A stretch of 64,000 nucleotides of DNA from Viola odorata (Eukaryota > Streptophyta > Magnoliopsida > Malpighiales > Violaceae), in the NCBI GenBank assembly GCA_963691705.1, contig OY829537.1, positions 56,272,304 to 56,336,303 on the forward strand, read 5' to 3'. Position numbers and translations under genes: made by a program. Numbering within the stretch: position 1 is the stretch's first letter; each line of letters begins with the position of its first letter. The notes below the pieces were generated by a model. The model searched no databases. It was not told where the DNA came from and saw only the letters and a list, made by a program, of their open reading frames with translations. Positions 11,423-22,372 of the stretch are shown piece after piece.

Positions 11423-12469
11423 CCGTGTATGTCATATAATTTCTAATGAACGCACAAGTTATCCATGATGTGATAAAATGATGACATGCTCAATTTAAGG
11501 AATGTTCAAAAACGTAGATTTTTTCTTTTTCATGCTAAAACTTGCCTCACATGCTAATTTCATTTCCTTTGCTTCAATTTGATTGTAGGATGTCTTGAGT
11601 AATTAATTGCAATATACATATTAATTAGCTTGTTATTTGATGTGAAATTTGCCACTGTTTCCATTTAAAAAACTTGCTATTTTTCGTGGATTTGAGTCGC
11701 TGCCATGCTTGGGGTTTATTTGGGGTTGATTTGAGTGAGTTCTAACATGTAAGTGTCACCTTCGTCACCGACCATGGCACCAGCGACATGATGAGGAAGA
11801 AGAGAGTGGGTTTGCGGGAAAGAAAGGAAAGAAAGGTGATGGGCTTGGCTTTTGCGAAGCCCATTTATTTTAACTTAAATTTTGGATAAATTCCAAGCCC
11901 ATTTTTTGTTCTCCAAATTAAGAAAACAGGCCTAAGCCCGACCTAATAGATTTTCGTATGTTAAAATGTCGCATTATTTTCGTGCATCATTTTCGTGTTT
12001 TATTTAAATGTTCGTATGCCATGTTTATTAAATTGTATGCTTAAATCGTATGGTTGTTTAATATTTCGTATAAATGCTTGATTAATTATTTTGACTTGTT
12101 GTAATTCTTTTAATTATTTATCTTAGTTGTTGTAATAATTAGTTAATGCTTTAATTATTTCACTTGTTGTAATAATTAGCTAGATTAATTATTCCGATCT
12201 CCAATTTGTAATAATTAGTGAGGTAATTAGTAAATATCGTGTATGTTCGCTATACTTACGCTATTATTGCTCGTTGCTCATCGTTCGGGGCTCGTCAAAA
12301 AAGGTAAGATTAACTTAAACTCTTTTATTTAATTTTTTATGCTTTGAATGAATGTCTTTTAGACACTCATGAAAGAAAAAAAGCGTAAAGGCCCAAGATG
12401 CTCGGAGGGATATAATTGTGACTGCTTACGTCTAAAATATGTCATCCATATAAGAGTTATTAGGCACGA
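11423..12469 (+). repeat. Monomer M12, C/Q mosaic, 1047 bp
   Basis: C-type start with the 13-bp deletion, followed by Q sequence from about 11760 ('ccatggcaccagcgacatg') and a Q tail. Confidence 0.93.
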
Positions 12470-13494
12470 CCGTGTATTTCATATAATTTCTAATTAACGC
12501 ACAAGTTATCCGCGATGTGATAAAATAATGACATGCTCAAGTTAAGGGATGTTAAAAAACGTAGTTTTTTTCTTTTTCATGCTAAAACTTACCTCACATG
12601 CTAAGTTTTCATGCCAATTTCATTTCATTTGCTTCAATTTGATTGTATGATGTCTTGACTAATTAATTGCAATATATGCATATTATTTAGCTTGTTATTT
12701 CATTTGAAATTTGCCACTGTTTCCATTTAAAAAACTTGCTATTTTTCGTGGATTTGAGTTGCTGCCATGCTTGGGGTTTATTTGGGGTTGATTTGAGTGA
12801 GTTCTAACATGTAAGTGTCACCTTCGTCACCGACCATGGCGCCAGCGACATGATGAGGAAGAAGAGAGTGGGTTTGCGGGAAAGAAAGGAAAGAAAGGTG
12901 ATGGGCTTGGCTTTTGCGAAGCCCATTTATTTTAACTTAAATTTTGGATAAATTCCAAGCCCATTTTTTGTTCTCCAAATTAAGAAAACAGGCCTAAGCC
13001 CGACCTAATAGATTTTCGTATGTTAAAACGTCGCATTATTTTCGTGCATCATTTTCGTGTTTTATTTAAATGTTCGTATGCCATGTTTATTAAATTGTAT
13101 GCTTAAATCGTATGGTTGTTTAATATTTCGTATAAAGGCTGGATTAATTGTTTTGACTTGTTGTAATTCTTTTTATTTTTTATCTCAGTTGTTGTAATAA
13201 TTAGCTAGATTAATTATTCCGATCTCCAATTTGTAATAACTAGGGAGGTAATTAGTAAAAATCGTCTATGTTCGCTATACTTACACTATTATTTCTCGTT
13301 GCTCATCGTTTGGGGATCGTCAAAAAAGGAAATATTAACTTAAACTCTTTTATTTAATTTTTTATGCTTTGAATGAATGTCTTTTAGACACTCATGAACG
13401 AAATAACGCGTGAAGGCCCAAGATGCTCGCAGGTATATATTTGTGACTGCTTACGTCTAAAACATGTCAGGGATATAAGAGTTAATAGACACGA
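12470..13494 (+). repeat. Monomer M13, Q/B mosaic, 1025 bp
   Basis: Near copy of M11 with private 'gttaaaaaacg' and 'gaaataacgcg'. Confidence 0.93.
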
Positions 13495-13926
13495 CCGTGT
13501 ATGTCATATAATTTCTAATGAACGCACAAGTTATCCATGATGTGATAAAATGATGACATGCTCAATTTAAGGAATGTTCAAAAACGTAGATTTTTTCTTT
13601 TTCATGCTTTAATTATTTCACTTGTTGTAATAATTAGCTAGATTAATTATTCCGAAATCCAATTTGTAATAATTAGGAGGTAATTAGTAAAAATTGTGTA
13701 TGTTCGCTAGACTTACGCTATTATTGCTCGTTGCTCATCGTTCGGGGCTCGTCAAAAAAGGTAAGATTAACTTAAACTCTTTTATTTATTTATTTATGCT
13801 TTGAATGAATGTCTTTTAGACACACATGAACGAAATAAAGCCTGAAGGCCCAAGATGCTCGTAGGGATATATTTGTGACTGCTTACATCTAAAACATGTC
13901 ATGGATATAAAGGTTAATAGGCAAGA
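13495..13926 (+). repeat. Monomer M14, internally deleted, 432 bp
   Basis: The first 109 bp are C-type ('gttatccatgatg'). They are joined directly to the last 318 bp of an R-type monomer ('gaaatccaa', 'ctagac', 'cacacatg'). About 629 bp, including the whole promoter-like block, is missing. The join is at the shared pentamer atgct (13604-13608). This is the only grossly truncated monomer in the window. Confidence 0.95.
13604..13608 (+). other. Microhomology deletion junction in M14 (atgct)
   Basis: The left side continues in C-type monomers as catgctaaaac. The right side is preceded in R-type monomers by ggtaatgct. The five shared bases atgct sit at the joint, and about 629 bp between them are missing. 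This is the signature of end joining or slippage at a pentamer, in contrast to the long homology at the other mosaic switches. Confidence 0.85.
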
Positions 13927-14312
13927 TCGTGTATGTCATATAATTTCTAATGAACGCACAAGTTATCCGCGATGTGATAAAATGATGACATGCTCAATTT
14001 AAGGAATGTTCAAAAACGTAGATTTTTTCTTTTTTCATGCTAAGTTTTCATGCCAATTTCATTTCCTTTGCTTCAATTTGATTGTATGATGTCTTGAGTA
14101 ATTAATAGCAATATATGCATATTAATTAGCTTGTTATTTGATGTGAAATTTTGCCACTGTTTCCGTTTCAAAAACATGCTATTTTTAGCGGATTTGAGTT
14201 GCTGCCATGCTTGGGGTTTATTTGGGGTCGATTTGAGTGAGTTCTAACATGTAAGTGTCACCTTGGTCACCGACCATGGCGCGAGCGACGTGATGAGGAA
14301 GAAGAGAGTGGG

Positions 14313-14324
14313 TTTGGCGGGAAA
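14313..14324 (+). promoter_or_regulatory. E2F-like palindromic site tttggcgggaaa (reference copy in M15)
   Basis: The 12-mer fits the plant E2F/DP consensus WTTSSCSS read from either strand (tttggcgg forward, tttcccgc reverse). It recurs at the same place in most monomers, for example 402-413 in M1 and 1428-1439 in M2. Type Q and R monomers and M11-M13 have lost one G (tttgcgggaaa), which keeps only the reverse-strand match. Point-altered versions occur in M40 (40713-40724), M51, M55 (56351-56362) and M57. It is absent from M14. Binding is not shown, only the motif. Confidence 0.5.
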
Positions 14325-14339
14325 GAAAGGAAGGAAAGG
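14319..14339 (+). other. Polypurine tract, 21 nt (reference copy in M15)
   Basis: An uninterrupted G/A run that starts inside the E2F-like site and is preceded by another purine-rich stretch, gaggaagaagagagtggg. The pair forms a 45-bp block of strong strand asymmetry in nearly every monomer (408-428 in M1). Such tracts can form triplex structures or act as plus-strand primers in retroelements. Neither is demonstrated here. Confidence 0.8.
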
Positions 14340-14341
14340 TG

Positions 14342-14367
14342 ATGGGCTTGGCTTTGGTGAAGCCCAT
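14342..14367. other. Hairpin 1: 8-bp perfect stem with site II motifs in both arms
   Basis: Arms atgggctt and aagcccat flank a 10-nt loop. Each arm carries a TGGGCY element (14343-14348 plus strand, 14361-14366 minus strand). In Q and R the loop changes to ggcttttgcg or ggtttttgcg, but both arms stay intact. In A-like monomers 'gataggctt' introduces a mismatch in the left arm. Confidence 0.8.
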
Positions 14368-14435
14368 TTGTTTTAACTTAAATTTCGGATTAATTCCAAG
14401 CCCATTTTTTGTTGTCCAAATTAAGAAAATGGGCC
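14343..14435 (+). promoter_or_regulatory. Cluster of four site II (TGGGCY) elements
   Basis: Four TGGGCY hexamers, two on each strand, lie within 93 bp and begin 19 bp after the E2F-like site. In plants, site II elements are bound by TCP factors and are typical of promoters of PCNA, ribosomal-protein and other proliferation genes. The full set of four is kept in P. B, Q and R monomers have lost one or more by substitution. Confidence 0.5.
14400..14434. other. Hairpin 2: 9-bp perfect stem with site II motifs in both arms
   Basis: Arms gcccatttt (14400-14408) and aaaatgggc (14426-14434). They include TGGGCT on the minus strand (14399-14404) and TGGGCC on the plus strand (14430-14435). The right arm is followed by 'ctaagccc', allowing an alternative 4-bp GGGC/GCCC pairing. 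In Q and R the right arm reads 'aaaacaggc' and the stem is broken. In B the left arm reads 'gtccatttt'. Confidence 0.8.
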
Positions 14436-14454
14436 TAAGCCCGACCCATTAGAT

Positions 14455-14572
14455 TTTCGTATGTTAAAACGTCGCATTATTTTCGTGCATCATTTTCGTG
14501 TTTTATTTAAATGTTCGTATGCCATGTTTATTAAATTGTATGCTTAAATCGTATGGTTGTTTAATATTTCGT
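14455..14572 (+). repeat. TTTCGT short-motif cluster
   Basis: Within 118 bp, tttcgt occurs at 14455, 14481, 14494 and 14567, with the near-copies gttcgt at 14513 and aatcgt in between, several followed by atg or ata. The cluster is kept in every full monomer with single-base variants ('tttcat' in B and D). It holds a large share of the CpG dinucleotides outside the GC block. Confidence 0.75.
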
Positions 14573-14578
14573 ATAAAT
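14572..14578 (+). promoter_or_regulatory. TATA-like box tataaat (reference copy in M15)
   Basis: About 137 bp downstream of the last site II element. Long-form monomers have tataaat, and F types have 'ctataaatg'. Short-form A and B types have tataaag (661-667 in M1). M5 ('tatagag') and M46 ('tatgaag') have lost it. In a sequence this AT-rich such a heptamer can occur by chance, so its position relative to the site II cluster is the only support. Confidence 0.3.
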
Positions 14579-14645
14579 GCTTGATTAATTATTTTGACTT
14601 GTTGTAATTCTTTTAATTATTTATCTTAGTTGTTGTAATAATTAG

Positions 14646-14682
14646 TTAATGCTTTAATTATTTCACTTGTTGTAATAATTAG
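14646..14682 (+). repeat. 37-bp segment distinguishing long from short monomers
   Basis: The segment ends with the 16-mer ttgttgtaataattag (14667-14682). The same 16-mer lies immediately upstream of it (14630-14645). Short-form monomers have a single 16-mer and nothing between, exactly as expected from loss by recombination or slippage between the two copies, or gain by the reverse process. A third partial copy, tgtaataattag, follows about 25 bp downstream. Confidence 0.9.
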
Positions 14683-14972
14683 CTAGATTAATTATTGCGA
14701 TCTCCAATTTGTAATAATTAGTGAGGTAATTAGTAAAAATCGTGTATGTTCGCTATACTTACACTATTATTTCTCGTTGCTCATCGTTTGGGGATCGTCA
14801 AAAAAGGAAATATTAACTTAAACTCTTTTATTTAATTTTTTATGCTTTGAATGAATGTCTTTTAGACACTCATGAAAGAAAAAAAGCGTAAAGGCCCAAG
14901 ATGCTCGGAGGGATATAATTGTGACTGCTTACGTCTAAAATATGTCATCCATATAAGAGTTATTAGGCACGA

Positions 14973-16034
14973 CCGTGTATTTCATATAATTTCTAATTAA
15001 CGCACAAGTTATCCGCGATGTGATAAAATAATGACATGCTCAAGTTAAGGGATGTTCAAAAACGTAGTTTTTTTCTTTTTCATGCTAAAACTTACCTCAC
15101 ATGCTAAGTTTTCATGCCAATTTCATTTCATTTGCTTCAATTTGATTGTATGATGTCTTGACTAATTAATTGCAATATATGCATATTATTTAGCTTGTTA
15201 TTTCATTTGAAATTTGCCACTGTTTCCATTTAAAAAACTTGCTATTTTTCGTGGATTTGAGTTGCTGCCATGCTTGGGGTTTATTTGGGGTTGATTTGAG
15301 TGAGTTCTAACATGTAAGTGTCACCTTCGTCACCGACCATGGCGCCAGCGACATGATGAGGAAGAAGAGAGTGGGTTTGCGGGAAAGAAAGGAAAGAAAG
15401 GTGATGGGCTTGGCTTTTGCGAAGCCCATTTATTTTAACTTAAATTTTGGATAAATTCCAAGCCCATTTTTTGTTCTCCAAATTAAGAAAACAGGCCTAA
15501 GCCCGACCTAATAGATTTTCGTATGTTAAAATGTCGCATTATTTTCGTGCATCATTTTCGTGTTTTATTTAAATGTTCGTATGCCATGTTTATTAAATTG
15601 TATGCTTAAATCGTATGGTTGTTTAATATTTCGTATAAATGCTTGATTAATTATTTTGACTTGTTGTAATTCTTTTAATTATTTATCTTAGTTGTTGTAA
15701 TAATTAGTTAATGCTTTAATTATTTCACTTGTTGTAATAATTAGCTAGATTAATTATTCCGATCTCCAATTTGTAATAATTAGTGAGGTAATTAGTAAAT
15801 ATCGTGTATGTTCGCTATACTTACGCTATTATTGCTCGTTGCTCATCGTTCGGGGCTCGTCAAAAAAGGTAAGATTAACTTAAACTCTTTTATTTAATTT
15901 TTTATGCTTTGAATGAATGTCTTTTAGACACTCATGAAAGAAAAAAAGCGTAAAGGCCCAAGATGCTCGGAGGGATATAATTGTGACTGCTTACGTCTAA
16001 AATATGTCATCCATATAAGAGTTATTAGGCACGA
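14973..16034 (+). repeat. Monomer M16, type Q, 1062 bp
   Basis: Long form. The E2F-like palindrome has lost one G, and the right arm of the second hairpin is changed to 'aaaacagg'. Confidence 0.95.
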
Positions 16035-17095
16035 CCGTGTATTTCATATAATTTCTAATTAACGCACAAGTTATCCGCGATGTGATAAAATAATGACATG
16101 CTCAAGTTAAGGGATGTTGAAAAACGTAGTTTTTTTCTTTTTCATGCTAAAACTTACCTCACATGCTAAGTTTTCATGCCAATTTCATTTCATTTGCTTC
16201 AATTTGATTGTATGATGTCTTGACTAATTAATTGCAATATATGCATATTATTTAGCTTGTTATTTCATTTGAAATTTGCCACTGTTTCCATTTAAAAAAC
16301 TTGCTATTTTTCGTGGATTTGAGTTGCTGCCATGCTTGGGGTTTATTTGGGGTTGATTTGAGTGAGTTCTAACATGTAAGTGTCACCTTCGTCACCGACC
16401 ATGGCGCCAGCGACATGATGAGGAAGAAGAGAGTGGGTTTGCGGGAAAGAAAGGAAAGTAAGGTGATGGGCTTGGTTTTTGCGAAGCCCATTTATTTTAA
16501 CTTAAATTTTGGATAAATTCCAAGCCCATTTTTTGTTCTCCAAATTAAGAAAACAGGCCTAAGCCCGACCTAATAGATTTTCGTATGTTAAAACGTCGCA
16601 TTATTTTCGTGCATCATTTTCGTGTTTTATTTAAATGTTCGTATGCCATGTTTATTAAATTGTATGCTTAAATCGTATGGTTGTTTAATATTTCGTATAA
16701 ATGCTTGATTAATTATTTTCACTTGTCGTAATTCTTTTAATTATTTATCTTTGTTGTTGTAATAATTAGGTAATGCTTTAATTATTTCACTTGTTGTAAT
16801 AATTAGCTAGATTAATTATTCCGAAATCCAATTTGTAATAATTAGGAGGTAATTAGTAAAAATTGTGTATGTTCGCTAGACTTACGCTATTATTGCTCGT
16901 TGCTCATCGTTCGGGGCTCGTCAAAAAAGGTAAGATTAACTTAAACTCTTTTATTTATTTATTTATGCTTTGAATGAATGTCTTTTAGACACACATGAAC
17001 GAAATAAAGCCTGAAGGCCCAAGATGCTCGTAGGGATATATTTGTGACTGCTTACATCTAAAACATGTCATGGATATAAAGGTTAATAGGCAAGA
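16035..17095 (+). repeat. Monomer M17, type R, 1061 bp
   Basis: Q-like front with 'gttgaaaaacg' and 'gaaagtaagg'; R-specific back third. Confidence 0.95.
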
Positions 17096-18141
17096 TCGTG
17101 TATGTCATATAATTTCTAATGAACGCACAAGTTATCCGCGATGTGATAAAATGATGACATGCTCAATTTAAGGAATGTTCAAAAACGTAGATTTTTTCTT
17201 TTTTCATGCTAAGTTTTCATGCCAATTTCATTTCCTTTGCTTCAATTTGATTGTATGATGTCTTGAGTAATTAATAGCAATATATGCATATTAATTAGCT
17301 TGTTATTTGATGTGAAATTTTGCCACTGTTTCCGTTTCAAAAACATGCTATTTTTAGCGGATTTGAGTTGCTGCCATGCTTGGGGTTTATTTGGGGTCGA
17401 TTTGAGTGAGTTCTAACATGTAAGTGTCACCTTGGTCACCGACCATGGCGCGAGCGACGTGATGAGGAAGAAGAGAGTGGGTTTGGCGGGAAAGAAAGGA
17501 AGGAAAGGTGATGGGCTTGGCTTTGGTGAAGCCCATTTGTTTTAACTTAAATTTCGGATTAATTCCAAGCCCATTTTTTGTTGTCCAAATTAAGAAAATG
17601 GGCCTAAGCCCGACCCATTAGATTTTCGTATGTTAAAACGTCGCATTATTTTCGTGCATCATTTTCGTGTTTTATTTAAATGTTCGTATGCCATGTTTAT
17701 TAAATTGTATGCTTAAATCGTATGGTTGTTTAATATTTCGTATAAATGCTTGATTAATTATTTTGACTTGTTGTAATTCTTTTAATTATTTATCTTAGTT
17801 GTTGTAATAATTAGTTAATGCTTTAATTATTTCACTTGTTGTAATAATTAGCTAGATTAATTATTGCGATCTCCAATTTGTAATAATTAGTGAGGTAATT
17901 AGTAAAAATCGTGTATGTTCGCTATACTTACACTATTATTTCTCGTTGCTCATCGTTTGGGGATCGTCAAAAAAGGAAATATTAACTTAAACTCTTTTAT
18001 TTAATTTTTTATGCTTTGAATGAATGTCTTTTAGACACTCATGAAAGAAAAAAAGCGTAAAGGCCCAAGATGCTCGGAGGGATATAATTGTGACTGCTTA
18101 CGTCTAAAATATGTCATCCATATAAGAGTTATTAGGCACGA
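17096..18141 (+). repeat. Monomer M18, type P, 1046 bp
   Basis: Trimer counterpart of M15 at offset 3169. Confidence 0.95.
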
Positions 18142-19203
18142 CCGTGTATTTCATATAATTTCTAATTAACGCACAAGTTATCCGCGATGTGATAAAATAA
18201 TGACATGCTCAAGTTAAGGGATGTTCAAAAACGTAGTTTTTTTCTTTTTCATGCTAAAACTTACCTCACATGCTAAGTTTTCATGCCAATTTCATTTCAT
18301 TTGCTTCAATTTGATTGTATGATGTCTTGACTAATTAATTGCAATATATGCATATTATTTAGCTTGTTATTTCATTTGAAATTTGCCACTGTTTCCATTT
18401 AAAAAACTTGCTATTTTTCGTGGATTTGAGTTGCTGCCATGCTTGGGGTTTATTTGGGGTTGATTTGAGTGAGTTCTAACATGTAAGTGTCACCTTCGTC
18501 ACCGACCATGGCGCCAGCGACATGATGAGGAAGAAGAGAGTGGGTTTGCGGGAAAGAAAGGAAAGAAAGGTGATGGGCTTGGCTTTTGCGAAGCCCATTT
18601 ATTTTAACTTAAATTTTGGATAAATTCCAAGCCCATTTTTTGTTCTCCAAATTAAGAAAACAGGCCTAAGCCCGACCTAATAGATTTTCGTATGTTAAAA
18701 TGTCGCATTATTTTCGTGCATCATTTTCGTGTTTTATTTAAATGTTCGTATGCCATGTTTATTAAATTGTATGCTTAAATCGTATGGTTGTTTAATATTT
18801 CGTATAAATGCTTGATTAATTATTTTGACTTGTTGTAATTCTTTTAATTATTTATCTTAGTTGTTGTAATAATTAGTTAATGCTTTAATTATTTCACTTG
18901 TTGTAATAATTAGCTAGATTAATTATTCCGATCTCCAATTTGTAATAATTAGTGAGGTAATTAGTAATTATCGTGTATGTTCGCTATACTTACGCTATTA
19001 TTGCTCGTTGCTCATCGTTCGGGGCTCGTCAAAAAAGGTAAGATTAACTTAAACTCTTTTATTTAATTTTTTATGCTTTGAATGAATGTCTTTTAGACAC
19101 TCATGAAAGAAAAAAAGCGTAAAGGCCCAAGATGCTCGGAGGGATATAATTGTGACTGCTTACGTCTAAAATATGTCATCCATATAAGAGTTATTAGGCA
19201 CGA
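18142..19203 (+). repeat. Monomer M19, type Q, 1062 bp
   Basis: Counterpart of M16 with private 'gtaattatcg'. Confidence 0.95.
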
Positions 19204-20264
19204 CCGTGTATTTCATATAATTTCTAATTAACGCACAAGTTATCCGCGATGTGATAAAATAATGACATGCTCAAGTTAAGGGATGTTGAAAAACGTAGTT
19301 TTTTTCTTTTTCATGCTAAAACTTACCTCACATGCTAAGTTTTCATGCCAATTTCATTTCATTTGCTTCAATTTGATTGTATGATGTCTTGACTAATTAA
19401 TTGCAATATATGCATATTATTTAGCTTGTTATTTCATTTGAAATTTGCCACTGTTTCCATTTAAAAAACTTGCTATTTTTCGTGGATTTGAGTTGCTGCC
19501 ATGCTTGGGGTTTATTTGGGGTTGATTTGAGTGAGTTCTAACATGTAAGTGTCACCTTCGTCACCGACCATGGCGCCAACGACATGATGAGGAAGAAGAG
19601 AGTGGGTTTGCGGGAAAGAAAGGAAAGTAAGGTGATGGGCTTGGTTTTTGCGAAGCCCATTTATTTTAACTTAAATTTTGGATAAATTCCAAGCCCATTT
19701 TTTGTTCTCCAAATTAAGAAAACAGGCCTAAGCCCGACCTAATAGATTTTCGTATGTTAAAACGTCGCATTATTTTCGTGCATCATTTTCGTGTTTTATT
19801 TAAATGTTCGTATGCCATGTTTATTAAATTGTATGCTTAAATCGTATGGTTGTTTAATATTTCGTATAAATGCTTGATTAATTATTTTCACTTGTCGTAA
19901 TTCTTTTAATTATTTATCTTTGTTGTTGTAATAATTAGGTAATGCTTTAATTATTTCACTTGTTGTAATAATTAGCTAGATTAATTATTCCGAAATCCAA
20001 TTTGTAATAATTAGGAGGTAATTAGTAAAAATTGTGTATGTTCGCTAGACTTACGCTATTATTGCTCGTTGCTCATCGTTCGGGGCTCGTCAAAAAAGGT
20101 AAGATTAACTTAAACTCTTTTATTTATTTATTTATGCTTTGAATGAATGTCTTTTAGACACACATGAACGAAATAAAGCCTGAAGGCCCAAGATGCTCGT
20201 AGGGATATATTTGTGACTGCTTACATCTAAAACATGTCATGGATATAAAGGTTAATAGGCAAGA
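19204..20264 (+). repeat. Monomer M20, type R, 1061 bp
   Basis: Counterpart of M17, shares 'gaaagtaagg'; private 'gcgccaacgac'. Confidence 0.95.
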
Positions 20265-21310
20265 TCGTGTATGTCATATAATTTCTAATGAACGCACAAG
20301 TTATCCGCGATGTGATAAAATGATGACATGCTCAATTTAAGGAATGTTCAAAAACGTAGATTTTTTCTTTTTTCATGCTAAGTTTTCATGCCAAGTTCAT
20401 TTCCTTTGCTTCAATTTGATTGTATGATGTCTTGAGTAATTAATAGCAATATATGCATATTAATTAGCTTGTTATTTGATGTGAAATTTTGCCACTGTTT
20501 CCGTTTCAAAAACATGCTATTTTTAGCGGATTTGAGTTGCTGCCATGCTTGGGGTTTATTTGGGGTCGATTTGAGTGAGTTCTAACATGTAAGTGTCACC
20601 TTGGTCACCGACCATGGCGCGAGCGACGTGATGAGGAAGAAGAGAGTGGGTTTGGCGGGAAAGAAAGGAAGGAAAGGTGATGGGCTTGGCTTTGGTGAAG
20701 CCCATTTGTTTTAACTTAAATTTCGGATTAATTCCAAGCCCATTTTTTGTTGTCCAAATTAAGAAAATGGGCCTAAGCCCGACCCATTAGATTTTCGTAT
20801 GTTAAAACGTCGCATTATTTTCGTGCATCATTTTCGTGTTTTATTTAAATGTTCGTATGCCATGTTTATTAAATTGTATGCTTAAATCGTATGGTTGTTT
20901 AATATTTCGTATAAATGCTTGATTAATTATTTTGACTTGTTGTAATTCTTTTAATTATTTATCTTAGTTGTTGTAATAATTAGTTAATGCTTTAATTATT
21001 TCACTTGTTGTAATAATTAGCTAGATTAATTATTGCGATCTCCAATTTGTAATAATTAGTGAGGTAATTAGTAAAAATCGTGTATGTTCGCTATACTTAC
21101 ACTATTATTTCTCGTTGCTCATCGTTTGGGGATCGTCAAAAAAGGAAATATTAACTTAAACTCTTTTATTTAATTTTTTATGCTTTGAATGAATGTCTTT
21201 TAGACACTCATGAAAGAAAAAAAGCGTAAAGGCCCAAGATGCTCGGAGGGATATAATTGTGACTGCTTACGTCTAAAATATGTCATCCATATAAGAGTTA
21301 TTAGGCACGA
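20265..21310 (+). repeat. Monomer M21, type P, 1046 bp
   Basis: Third P of the trimer series; private 'gccaagttcat'. Confidence 0.95.
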
Positions 21311-22372
21311 CCGTGTATTTCATATAATTTCTAATTAACGCACAAGTTATCCGCGATGTGATAAAATAATGACATGCTCAAGTTAAGGGATGTTCAAAAA
21401 CGTAGTTTTTTTCTTTTTCATGCTAAAACTTACCTCACATGCTAAGTTTTCATGCCAATTTCATTTCATTTGCTTCAATTTGATTGTATGATGTCTTGAC
21501 TAATTAATTGCAATATATGCATATTATTTAGCTTGTTATTTCATTTGAAATTTGCCACTGTTTCCATTTAAAAAACTTGCTATTTTTCGTGGATTTGAGT
21601 TGCTGCCATGCTTGGGGTTTATTTGGGGTTGATTTGAGTGAGTTCTAACATGTAAGTGTCACCTTCGTCACCGACCATGGCGCCAGCGACATGATGAGGA
21701 AGAAGAGAGTGGGTTTGCGGGAAAGAAAGGAAAGAAAGGTGATGGGCTTGGCTTTTGCGAAGCCCATTTATTTTAACTTAAATTTTGGATAAATTCCAAG
21801 CCCATTTTTTGTTCTCCAAATTAAGAAAACAGGCCTAAGCCCGACCTAATAGATTTTCGTATGTTAAAATGTCGCATTATTTTCGTGCATCATTTTCGTG
21901 TTTTATTTAAATGTTCGTATGCCATGTTTATTAAATTGTATGCTTAAATCGTATGGTTGTTTAATATTTCGTATAAATGCTTGATTAATTATTTTGACTT
22001 GTTGTAATTCTTTTAATTATTTATCTTAGTTGTTGTAATAATTAGTTAATGCTTTAATTATTTCACTTGTTGTAATAATTAGCTAGATTAATTATTCCGA
22101 TCTCCAATTTGTAATAATTAGTGAGGTAATTAGTAAATATCGTGTATGTTCGCTATACTTACGCTATTATTGCTCGTTGCTCATCGTTCGGGGCTCGTCA
22201 AAAAAGGTAAGATTAACTTAAACTCTTTTATTTAATTTTTTATGCTTTGAATGAATGTCTTTTAGACACTCATGAAAGAAAAAAAGCGTAAAGGCCCAAA
22301 ATGCTCGGAGGGATATAATTGTGACTGCTTACGTCTAAAATATGTCATCCATATAAGAGTTATTAGGCACGA
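21311..22372 (+). repeat. Monomer M22, type Q, 1062 bp
   Basis: Carries 'cccaaaatgctcgg', the marker shared only with M26. Confidence 0.95.

Larger units (their letters stand above)
10398..13494 (+). repeat. Dimeric repeat block, 2072-bp period, 1.5 copies (M11-M13)
   Basis: M11 (1025 bp) and M13 (1025 bp) are near-identical Q/B mosaics with M12 (1047 bp, C-type start and Q middle) between them, giving a 2072-bp period. Both M11 and M13 end with the uncommon 'catgtcaggg'. The same pair is found again at 30835-32908, inside the P/Q/R domain. It is bounded on the right by the deleted monomer M14. Confidence 0.9.
13927..14972 (+). repeat. Monomer M15, type P, 1046 bp
   Basis: Used as the reference copy for the motif entries, because all four site II elements and the full E2F-like palindrome are intact. 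Has the 19-bp deletion at catgctaa and the 37-bp segment. Its tail is Q-like. Confidence 0.95.

Noticed and set aside
14160..14176. CENP-B-box-like sequence around tttccgtttc in P monomers
   Set aside because: It shares only a few core bases with the mammalian box, plants lack a clear CENP-B box system, and most types read tttccattta.
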